Below are positions 1 to 5,763 of a stretch of DNA of 13,432 nt, in pieces. The translations under genes were made by a program, and so were the position numbers. This DNA is from DAOUKH01 sp034421515 (GTDB lineage: Bacteria > Chloroflexota > Dehalococcoidia > SHYB01). The notes under the pieces were generated by a model that saw only the letters and a program-made list of their open reading frames with translations, did no database searches and was not told the origin of the DNA. The stretch spans positions 1 to 13,432 of the forward strand of contig DAOUKH010000010.1 of NCBI GenBank assembly GCA_034421515.1, given 5' to 3'. Position 1 is the first letter of the stretch. Every line of letters starts with the position of its first letter.

Positions 1-1
1 C

Positions 2-46
2 TGGTTGACGAAGAACGGGGCGCTGGTCAAGGCGTGGAGCGGCTAG
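2..46 (+). CDS. Possible C-terminal tail of a gene entering from the left edge
   Basis: Reading from base 2, fourteen sense codons (WLTKNGALVKAWSG) run to a TAG at 44-46. The tail has an ordinary soluble-protein composition, and its stop overlaps the stop of the convergent CMD-family gene by two bases, a common tail-to-tail arrangement. The stretch is too short to assign a family, and in GC-rich DNA an open run of 14 codons can be chance. I list it only because another frame is closed early and because the next recognisable gene begins exactly here on the other strand. Confidence 0.3.
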   Translation, partial: WLTKNGALVKAWSG

Positions 47-723
47 CGGACCTCGCTGTTGTGGCTGCTGGGACGGTCGGGCTGCACCTCCGGCGCCGGA
101 GCGTCGGTGAGGAACGGCGTCTCTGGCAGCGCCGCATCGAGGCTGCGGTGCTCGGGGTCCTGGTAGACCGTCTGGGCCTGGTGGGTGTTGAAGACGAGGG
201 GGAAGCCTTCCTTGCCGAAGATCCCGTCGTCGCGCACGAGGCTGTTCCCGTTTTCGTCGACGACATCCTCGCCGATCGAGGAAAGGAAGTTGTGGGCGCC
301 CCCGTACGCCAAGAGGATGTAGCCAATCTCGCAGATTTCTGCGTCGGAGAAATGCTCCTGGAGCTCCTTCATGAACTCGTCGGTGACCCCCTGCGGGTTG
401 TACTTGACGAGGTCGGCGTAGCGAAGGGCCATCTTCTCCCGCTCGGAGAGGTCCGAGTTTTCGTAGTCGACGACCTTGGCGACCTTGGCGTTGGTGAGTC
501 CTGCCTGCTGACCCTCAGCAGTTCGTGTGATCTTTCACTGGCGGCAGTTCGCGAGATAGGCGGACCGCACCCGGATCATCTCCCGGAGCTGTCCGTCGAG
601 GTGGCCATGGTCCCAGATCGCTTGGATCAGGCCGAGGAAGGCCATGCTGATCGGGGCGGGCAGGGCGGAGTGGTCGATGCGGGCGGTGAAGCGCGGCAGC
701 GCTTGGGTCGGAGTCTGCGTCAT
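43..723 (-). CDS. CMD/AhpD-like selenoprotein with CxxU motif (in-frame UGA)
   Basis: Read through the TGA at 535-537, this is a 226-residue protein starting at ATG 723 (MTQTPTQALP) and ending at TAG 43-45. It belongs to the carboxymuconolactone decarboxylase / AhpD-like alpha-helical family, which includes decarboxylases and thiol peroxidase partners using a CxxC pair. Residues 45-67 carry QLREMIRVRSAYLANC-RQ-U. Glu48 lies 12 residues before Cys60, and the UGA is residue 63, matching the spacing of E118, C130 and C133 in AhpD; Arg67 takes the place of His137. The second half (AGLTNAKVAKVVDYENSD, then MALRYADLVKYNP) continues the same family in the same frame. GAGGGAGG precedes the start by about 5 nt. 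A hairpin follows the UGA. The CxxU reading is inferred from position and structure. The alternative is a nonsense mutation or sequencing error at a Cys codon. A second start at ATG 432 would give only the C-terminal half. Confidence 0.85.
505..521 (-). promoter_or_regulatory. Candidate bacterial SECIS hairpin after the in-frame UGA
   Basis: On the coding (minus) strand, CTGCTGA at 521-515 pairs perfectly with TCAGCAG at 511-505, enclosing the loop GGG at 514-512. The stem starts 14 nt after the UGA and the apical loop is 20 nt from it. Published bacterial SECIS models ask for a small apical loop 16-37 nt after the UGA with a G among its first two bases, and this element satisfies that. It would bind SelB to place Sec-tRNA at the UGA. 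The structure was judged by eye, not by energy calculation. Confidence 0.7.
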
Positions 724-750
724 TGCGGCCTCCCTCTTGAAGGTGCGGCA

Positions 751-780
751 ACTATCCGCGAAAGCGTGGAGGCGTGTCAA
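751..780 (-). promoter_or_regulatory. Sigma70-like promoter of the CMD selenoprotein gene
   Basis: On the minus strand a consensus -35 TTGACA (780-775) is followed after 18 nt by GATAGT (756-751), a 4/6 match to the -10 box. It would start transcription near 743, leaving a short leader of about 20 nt that contains the GAGGGAGG ribosome site. This supports ATG 723 as the start of the full-length reading frame, not the internal ATG at 432. Confidence 0.6.
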
Positions 781-805
781 GCGCGAGGGAATCTTCCGCG
801 GTCGT

Positions 806-844
806 AACGCCGGCGAAACAGAGCTTAAACGCCGGTGAAACAGA
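806..844. repeat. Two-copy 17-nt direct repeat upstream of the selenoprotein promoter
   Basis: AACGCCGGCGAAACAGA (806-822) recurs as AACGCCGGTGAAACAGA (828-844), with one mismatch and a period of 22 bp, about two helical turns. It lies 26 bp upstream of the -35 box of the minus-strand promoter, a place suited to an activator or repressor that binds the same face of the helix twice. A binding role is inference. It is the only evident direct repeat in the 326-bp divergent intergenic region at 724-1049. The rest of that region holds the selenoprotein promoter, a perfect 14-nt GC palindrome (871-884), and the PPOX gene leader. Confidence 0.5.
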
Positions 845-1010
845 AACGTAATCGCCACGTCACGTGCGCCGCCGCCGCGGCGGCTAGCATGGGGTCTGTA
901 CAGCGGAACAACAGCGGGCCATCGAGCCGTGCACCGATAACGAAGCCGAGGGGCGGTTGCCGAACAGGGCCGCCCCTCGCACAATTTCGGGCCGCTTCGC
1001 GGCCGTCGTG

Positions 1011-1016
1011 TATACT
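1011..1016 (+). promoter_or_regulatory. Probable -10 box of the PPOX-like gene
   Basis: TATACT matches the -10 consensus at five of six positions in otherwise GC-rich DNA, 34 bp before the ATG at 1050. No good -35 is visible at 16-18 bp; a weak TTTCGG lies 20 bp upstream. A GGCCGC-TTC-GCGGCC inverted repeat (990-1004) sits immediately upstream of the box and could affect its use. Confidence 0.4.
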
Positions 1017-1049
1017 CACCGCCGATTTCCCCTGGAAGGCGGTGCAGCG

Positions 1050-1433
1050 ATGCCGACGCTCGCCGAGCTAGCCGACAAGACGCAGTCCGCCGCCGAGCTG
1101 TTCATGACCACGCAGCGCCCGGCGGGTCGGACCGCGACCTTCCCCCTCTGGTTCGTCCACGACGGCGAGCGTCTCTACGCGCTCACGGCGGACTCGTCGT
1201 CCGAGGTCTGGGACGTGCGGGCCAGCAACCGGGTGATGATCGCCATCGGCTCGCCCGACAGCGATGACCGGCTGCCGATGCAGGCCGACGTCATGGAAGG
1301 CGACGAGTGGGTGTCGCAGATGGTCCCGCTCCTGGAGAAGAAGTACGGCGCCGACCACACCGAACGCATGGCCCGCACCGCCGCCGCCGCCAATGCCGGC
1401 GGCCACGTCATCGTCAAGTTCAAACCGCTGTAG
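1050..1433 (+). CDS. Pyridoxamine 5'-phosphate oxidase-like (split-barrel flavin-binding) protein
   Basis: The product has 127 residues. The body (TFPLWFVHDGERLYALTADSSSEVWDVRASNRVMIAIG) has the alternating strands of the PPOX / F420-binding split beta-barrel fold. This fold typically binds FMN, F420 or heme in small dimers that reduce or oxidise small molecules. The pattern of 'platwFvhdg..lYf.T....kv..lranprV.ia' is what identifies it; the cofactor cannot be told from sequence. The ATG at 1050 is chosen because GGAAGG lies 10 nt upstream and family homology begins here; the open frame extends back to 957 without sensible protein. The gene is divergent from the selenoprotein and its last 14 bases overlap the end of the convergent acyltransferase gene. 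Specific substrate unknown. Confidence 0.75.
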   Translation: MPTLAELADKTQSAAELFMTTQRPAGRTATFPLWFVHDGERLYALTADSSSEVWDVRASNRVMIAIGSPDSDDRLPMQADVMEGDEWVSQMVPLLEKKYGADHTERMARTAAAANAGGHVIVKFKPL

Positions 1434-2685
1434 GCGGGGCTGGCGTCCTGCTCCGCTTGCCGTTGAGCAGGGTGCCCAACGGGGTGTACCGCACCAGATA
1501 GCGGTACGTCACGATCCCCAAGGTGCCGGTCGCGAGGCACGCGACGAGGAACTTCAACTCAGCGGGCCAGCTGAAGCCCGTCAGATACTTGAGCCAACCC
1601 TGCCGGTCGAGGTGAGCGAGGTAGAAAGTCAGGAAGGTCACCACCGGCAGATGCATGATGTAGATCCAGTACGACGAGTCAGCGAGCCAGCGGACCCATC
1701 CTCGGGGTGACCGGAGGACCCGCTCGAAAAGGCCGACGAACCCCAAGGTGAACAAGACGGCCGACGCGCCGTAGAAGATGGACTCGACCAGATTCAGGGC
1801 CTCGAGCGATGCAGCGGCGCCGCCCGACTTCGTCGTCCCATCGATCGCTCCGAGCAGCGCGAGGTGGACGAAGAAGACCACGACTGCGGCAATCCACACC
1901 ACTGCCACCGTGTCCCGTTCCCGCAGCTTGTCGATGAGCTCCCGTCGAGCGTAAAGCCCGTAGCCGTAGAAGAAGAAGATCGCGCCGTAGAGCAGGTCCG
2001 GTCCGTTGAGCGGCCAGATGGGCTTCGACTCGTCCCCGGCCCTGAGCAGGATGAGGAGCACCGTACCCACAATCAGCAGCAGCGGCAGGCGGGAGTAGAC
2101 GGCGTCGCCTGCGTATCTGCCGAGGGAGACTCCGCCCGCCGCGGGGAGGAACGTCCGCGCCCGCCAAAGCCCGCCCACGAACCGCAAGACCAGCAGCGCC
2201 GCGTACAGCAGCAGCAGGTAGTACAGGAACCAGAGATGGGCCACGAGGTCGCCGCTGGAGTCCAGGTCCTGCCGGTCTCTGAGTGCGTCCCGGAATATCT
2301 CCAGCGATAGGTTCCCGTACCAACCGCAGATCCAAATCGGCGGGATGATGACTGCCATCACTGCCCCGAAGAGGACCAGCGGCAGACCGATCCTCTTCAG
2401 CCTGTCGGCGAGGAACGCCGACAGAGTTCGGCGTTCCAACACCAAGTGGGCGAAGAACCCCGCCAACAGGAAGAAGGTCGGCATCCGCCAGGTGTGGATG
2501 AAGTCGAAGACGAGAAAGAGAGCAATGGATTGGTCATCGTCGGCGGGCCACACGAACTCGAACCCGGCTAGCCGCGAGAAGTAGGGCAGTGTGGCATGGA
2601 GAGCGATGCCCAGCAGCATCGCGAAGCCTCGAAGTCCGTCGAGCCCCTGGTATCGCTCGACCCGGGCCCCGTCCGTCGAGCTCAT
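1420..2685 (-). CDS. Acyltransferase 3 family integral membrane protein
   Basis: This 421-residue protein is of the acyltransferase-3 (OafA/YrhL-like) family, which transfers acetyl or other acyl groups across or at the inner membrane onto sugars, lipids or glycans. The N-terminal signature RYQGLDGLRGFAMLLGIALH places the conserved Arg19 and His30 expected for the family. About ten hydrophobic membrane segments follow, with charged loops containing YARRELIDKL and RVLRSP. The length is normal for the core family, and there is no extra SGNH esterase domain. The ATG at 2685 is preceded by a poor ribosome site. The gene lies 35 nt behind the ankyrin lipoprotein gene, so translation probably depends on the same transcript. 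The acyl acceptor cannot be predicted; no glycan biosynthesis genes are in view. Confidence 0.88.
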   Translation of the reverse strand: MSSTDGARVERYQGLDGLRGFAMLLGIALHATLPYFSRLAGFEFVWPADDDQSIALFLVFDFIHTWRMPTFFLLAGFFAHLVLERRTLSAFLADRLKRIGLPLVLFGAVMAVIIPPIWICGWYGNLSLEIFRDALRDRQDLDSSGDLVAHLWFLYYLLLLYAALLVLRFVGGLWRARTFLPAAGGVSLGRYAGDAVYSRLPLLLIVGTVLLILLRAGDESKPIWPLNGPDLLYGAIFFFYGYGLYARRELIDKLRERDTVAVVWIAAVVVFFVHLALLGAIDGTTKSGGAAASLEALNLVESIFYGASAVLFTLGFVGLFERVLRSPRGWVRWLADSSYWIYIMHLPVVTFLTFYLAHLDRQGWLKYLTGFSWPAELKFLVACLATGTLGIVTYRYLVRYTPLGTLLNGKRSRTPAPPTAV

Positions 2686-2720
2686 GGGTGCATGTGCCTA
2701 GTGGGGGCGTCGAGCGGGCG

Positions 2721-3704
2721 CTATTGGCCGGACTTGGCGCCCCTCTCGCTGAGGTAGTCCTTCAGGAAGGCCCGGTTCTCTTTGAACTCGGCCAAGTCCT
2801 TCTCCTCGACGAAGGGGTTGTCTGAGCCGGCGGCGTCGATGGGTGTCGTGCCGACGTTGTTCTTGGCGTTCACGTCGGCGCCCGACTCCACCAGGAAGAC
2901 CGCCATGTCCTTGACGGCGAAGAATACCGCCCACTCCAGCGGCGACCCCCCGTAGTCGTCCCGCGCCCGTATGTCGATGTCCGCGCCACCCTCCAGGAGG
3001 ATGCTCACGATCTCTCGGTTGTTCTTCAGCGCGGCGATGTGCAAGGCGGATGCCCCGGCGAAGGGGATTCCCGGCGGAACGAACGACTCGTCCGGGTCGA
3101 TGCCGGACTCCAGGTGCTCTCGCACGGCGTCCGGGTCGTCCTGATCGATGGCGTCGAGCAAGGAGATGCGAGCTTGGCCGGACTTGCCGCCATTGGCGCG
3201 GAGGTACTCCTTGAGGAAAACCCGGTTCTCGTTGAGCTGGTCGAGCTTCTCCCCGGAGACGAAGGAGTTGTCGGCGCCGGCGGCGTCGATGGGCGTCGTG
3301 CCGATGGCGTTCTTGGCGTTCACGTCCGCACCCGACTCGACGAGGAAGACGCCCATGTCCCTGATGCCGAAGAAGACGGCCCACTCGAGCGGCGGCCCTG
3401 CGAACTGGTCTTTCGCTCTGATATCGATGTCCGCGCCGTTGTCGAGGAGGAGCTGCGCGATCTCCCGGTTGTCTTTCAGGACCGCCACGTGGAGGGCGGA
3501 TGCTCCCTCGAACGGAATGCCCCGCGGAATGAACGTCTCGTTCGGGTCCGTCCCGAACTCCATGTGCTCTCGGACGACTTCCGCGTTCTCCTGGTCGATG
3601 GCGTCCAGCAGCGGCATGCCGGGAGGCTTGGGCCCGCAGGCGACTGCCGCCAGCAGCATGGCGGCGACTAGGCCTATCACTCGTAGGGCGCCTCTCGCGA
3701 GCAT
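2721..3704 (-). CDS. Secreted ankyrin-repeat lipoprotein made of two tandem 150-residue units
   Basis: The product has 327 residues. Residues 1-23 (MLARGALRVIGLVAAMLLAA, then VAC) form a signal peptide ending at a plausible lipobox Cys23, so the protein is probably anchored outside the cytoplasmic membrane. The rest is two head-to-tail copies of one unit, residues 32-181 and 182-327, about 67% identical by my hand count (98 of 146). Each unit holds ankyrin motifs such as GASALHVAVLKDNREIAQLL and VESGADVNAKN followed by GTTPIDAAG, and ends in an ENRxFLKxYL helix plus KSGQ. Ankyrin repeats mediate protein binding; the partner is unknown. ATG 3704 is chosen over longer upstream frames because it begins the signal peptide and follows a GAGGGG ribosome site. 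The gene sits 38 nt behind the cyclase gene. Confidence 0.85.
   Translation of the reverse strand: MLARGALRVIGLVAAMLLAAVACGPKPPGMPLLDAIDQENAEVVREHMEFGTDPNETFIPRGIPFEGASALHVAVLKDNREIAQLLLDNGADIDIRAKDQFAGPPLEWAVFFGIRDMGVFLVESGADVNAKNAIGTTPIDAAGADNSFVSGEKLDQLNENRVFLKEYLRANGGKSGQARISLLDAIDQDDPDAVREHLESGIDPDESFVPPGIPFAGASALHIAALKNNREIVSILLEGGADIDIRARDDYGGSPLEWAVFFAVKDMAVFLVESGADVNAKNNVGTTPIDAAGSDNPFVEEKDLAEFKENRAFLKDYLSERGAKSGQ
2724..3611 (-). repeat. Tandem intragenic duplication (450-bp unit)
   Basis: The ankyrin lipoprotein gene contains two adjacent copies of one unit, 3611-3162 and 3161-2724 in coding order. At the protein level both begin LLDAIDQ and end KSGQ, and the register is kept without internal gaps over 146 residues. 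The divergence (roughly one third of residues) shows that the duplication is old and maintained, not an assembly artefact. Confidence 0.85.
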
Positions 3705-3742
3705 GCAAAGCCCCTCTCTCCTTGCCAGGAAGTGCGGCGCGC

Positions 3743-4690
3743 CTAGAAGACGGCGGTCGGGTTCACCGGCGAGCCGGTTCCGTTGGGGACGCGCAGCGGG
3801 CTGACATTCATCATGAACTCGTAGCGCCCCAGCCGCGCGCAGGTCTCGGACAAGGCTTCGAGGTCGCAGTTGTCGATGAGCCAGAGGCCGATGGCCACGA
3901 TGCCCACCTGGTGGATCGGCATGGGCACCCGCTGGTAGCCGGCGGGGACGGCGTCCTGGGCGCTGTCCGATCCCAGCATGGCGACGCCGCGTTCGTGAAG
4001 CCAGGGCAGGCAGGCGGCGTGGAGCCCGGCGCGCGCTTGGAAGTGCCACACCGTTGGACCCTGCTCGTTGCGTTGGCGCAGACAGCCGACGCGGGTCAGA
4101 AGGATGTCGCCGGGTCCGACCTCGACGGCCTGGGCGCGCTCCGCCGCCTCCAGGTCTTCCGGGAAGACAAACGACCCCGGTTCAAGCCAATCGACGCCGC
4201 GCAGCCGTGGAATATCCAGCAGGATGCCGCGGCCCACCACGCCGTCCTTCAAGACGTCGATCGACTGCTTGGTGGCGCCCTCGCGCGTCGTCACCGCGTC
4301 GGAGGCGAGGCCGTTGTACATGCGGCCGTTCCAGAAGAAGTGGGCCAGGCTATCGATATGGGTCACGGTGAGGCCGTGAAAGGCGATGCCAACGAAGTCG
4401 CTCGACATCTGCATCACGCCCGGCTCGCCGTTGCCCTCGGCCCAGGGTTCGCCGGTGCCCGTCATGAAGTGGACCAACGGGTTGGTGACGTCGGGCTCCA
4501 TGACCTTGGAGAGCGGCCGCCCGCAGCTCACGGTGATCCCCTCGCGCACCAGCGCCGCGGCGCGCTTGCGCGTCTCCGGCGTGATGTGGTTGACCGCCCC
4601 GAGCTCGTCGTCGCCGCCCCACCGGCCCCAGTTGCTGCACGACTCGAAGTAGCCGAGGACCTCTTCTTCGGAGGGGATGGTCGGCGGCAT
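3743..4690 (-). CDS. Cyclase / kynurenine formamidase-like metal-dependent hydrolase
   Basis: This 315-residue protein belongs to the 'putative cyclase' family (kynurenine formamidase-like, PF04199), Zn or Mn enzymes that hydrolyse formamides, amides or lactones. The metal-binding signature is visible as H105-G-x3-T110-H111-I-D113-S-x2-H117 (FHGLTVTHIDSLAHF). Other family blocks are the N-terminal WGRWGGDDELGAVNHITPE, LLDIPRLRGVDWL, GDILLTRVG and MLGSDSAQDAVP. The longer N-terminus with NWGRWG is typical of the bacterial catabolic branch, not of true KynB, so I give no gene symbol. ATG 4690 follows a GAGGAGG ribosome site. The gene lies 33 nt behind the LLM monooxygenase gene, suggesting consecutive steps on one substrate. 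Confidence 0.88.
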   Translation of the reverse strand: MPPTIPSEEEVLGYFESCSNWGRWGGDDELGAVNHITPETRKRAAALVREGITVSCGRPLSKVMEPDVTNPLVHFMTGTGEPWAEGNGEPGVMQMSSDFVGIAFHGLTVTHIDSLAHFFWNGRMYNGLASDAVTTREGATKQSIDVLKDGVVGRGILLDIPRLRGVDWLEPGSFVFPEDLEAAERAQAVEVGPGDILLTRVGCLRQRNEQGPTVWHFQARAGLHAACLPWLHERGVAMLGSDSAQDAVPAGYQRVPMPIHQVGIVAIGLWLIDNCDLEALSETCARLGRYEFMMNVSPLRVPNGTGSPVNPTAVF

Positions 4691-4723
4691 GGTCGGCCTC
4701 CTCTCGACGTAACGGGGCGGGCG

Positions 4724-5626
4724 CTAGTCGAGCTTGGCGATGATCTCCTCGCCGGTCCGCTGCATGAAGTCCTGGACGTACTGGACGGAGAGCCGGCCCT
4801 CTGGCGGCCACGGGGGCGAGACCACGACCCGCTGAGCCCCCGCATCGCGCGCGGCCTTCACCATGTCGAGCGTGGCCCCCGCGCCTGCCGCCGGACTGCC
4901 CACGGTGATCTCGAAGGGGAGGTGGTCGCGACCCGCCTGCTTGCGGAGCTCCATGAGCTCATCCGCGCGGCGCTTGATGCTCTCGGTGTCGTGTCCGCCG
5001 GCGCCGATCCAACCGTCGCCGAGCCGGGCCGCGCGGCGCATCGCGGGGGCGGTCTCGCCGCCGATGTGGATGGGGATGCCGGGCTTCTGCGCCGACTTCG
5101 GCCAGAACCGCACCGGGTCGAAGTCGTAGTGCTCGCCGTGGTGCTCGATGGTCTCTTCCGACCAGAGCTTGCGCCAGATCTCGATGATCTCGTCGGTGCG
5201 TTTGCCCCGCGTGTGCCACTCCTGGCCGGCGATTTCGAACTCTTCCTTCAGCCAGCCCACGCCGCCGCCGATGATGAGGCGGCCGCCGGAGAGACGGTCG
5301 AGCGTCGTCACCGCCCGCGCCGTCACGATGGGGTCGCGCAGCGGGATGATGAAGACGTTGGTGGCGAGCCGGATCTTGCTGGTGCGGGCCGCGATGTAGG
5401 ACAGCGACACCCAGACGTCGTAGAGCTGGGTATCGGGGTTGATTGGGGGGACGCCGTCGGCGGAGTAGGGATAGGTGGGCGGGATTTCCGTCGGGAATAT
5501 CAAATGCTCCTGCATCCAAATCGACTCGAAGCCGCACTCGTCGGCCTTCTCGCACACCGCGGCCCACGACCGCGGCCCCAGGCCGAACAAGGGATAACCG
5601 ATCTTGACGCCCGCATCCTCAGACAT
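4724..5626 (-). CDS. LLM-class F420-dependent oxidoreductase (luciferase-like)
   Basis: The product has 300 residues with a TIM-barrel bacterial-luciferase fold. The starting strand VKIGYPLFGLGPRSWAAVCE, the motif ESIWMQEHL, the SLSYIAARTSKIRLATNV block, the DRLSGGRLIIGGGVGWLKEE block (cofactor phosphate loop) and the PIHIGGETAPAMRRAARLGD block are standard for the TIGR03619-type F420 subfamily. These enzymes use F420 or FMN to oxidise or reduce organic substrates. ATG 5626 is preferred over an in-frame ATG at 5710 because GGAGG lies 7 nt upstream and family similarity begins with it. It heads the four-gene minus-strand cluster. F420 use is inferred from subfamily; FMN cannot be excluded. Confidence 0.88.
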   Translation of the reverse strand: MSEDAGVKIGYPLFGLGPRSWAAVCEKADECGFESIWMQEHLIFPTEIPPTYPYSADGVPPINPDTQLYDVWVSLSYIAARTSKIRLATNVFIIPLRDPIVTARAVTTLDRLSGGRLIIGGGVGWLKEEFEIAGQEWHTRGKRTDEIIEIWRKLWSEETIEHHGEHYDFDPVRFWPKSAQKPGIPIHIGGETAPAMRRAARLGDGWIGAGGHDTESIKRRADELMELRKQAGRDHLPFEITVGSPAAGAGATLDMVKAARDAGAQRVVVSPPWPPEGRLSVQYVQDFMQRTGEEIIAKLD

Positions 5627-5701
5627 CGCCGCCTCCAGAGAAAGAACATGACGCCGCGGGCGAGGCAAGTCTTCAGAAGGGGCCCCGCGCAGGGCGGCGC
5701 A

Positions 5702-5730
5702 AGCATACAAGACCGCCCCAGGGGTGTCTA
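5702..5730 (-). promoter_or_regulatory. Promoter of the LLM-cyclase-ankyrin-acyltransferase operon
   Basis: On the minus strand, TAGACA (5730-5725, 5/6 match to -35) is followed after a 17-nt spacer by TATGCT (5707-5702, 4/6 match to -10). Transcription would start near 5695, leaving a leader of about 70 nt before ATG 5626. It lies in the 137-bp gap between the recombinase stop and the LLM start, so the LLM cluster can be transcribed independently of the recombinase. Confidence 0.5.
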
Positions 5731-5763
5731 GAAACGGAACGGGACTGGACGAGCGACCTAGGG

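Noticed and set aside
43..432. A stand-alone 129-residue gene starting at ATG 432
   Set aside because: The family similarity continues upstream in the same frame through AGLTNAKVAKVVDYENSD and, beyond the TGA, into the N-terminal half with promoter and ribosome site. It is the tail of the selenoprotein.
535..537. Genome-wide UGA reassignment to an amino acid (code 4 or 25)
   Set aside because: The acyltransferase, zinc-ribbon, SDR and radA genes all end at TGA at the expected family length, and no other gene here has an internal TGA.
34..807. 257-codon plus-strand open frame opposite the CMD gene
   Set aside because: It is an antisense shadow caused by GC-rich codon structure; its translation resembles no family while the minus strand is clearly CMD.
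871..884. Perfect palindrome GCCGCCGCGGCGGC as an operator
   Set aside because: Simple GC-repeat palindromes arise easily in DNA of this composition, and it has no clear position relative to either promoter.
535..984. The N-terminal half as a longer protein starting near 984 and stopping at TGA 535
   Set aside because: The residues upstream of ATG 723 are arginine-rich and unlike the family, and they lie upstream of the promoter; stopping at the TGA would leave a domain cut inside its active site.
3722..5731. 669-codon plus-strand open frame
   Set aside because: It lies antisense to the cyclase and LLM genes, both with family motifs and ribosome sites. Its product is a low-complexity mix of His, Arg, Asp and Val with no domain.
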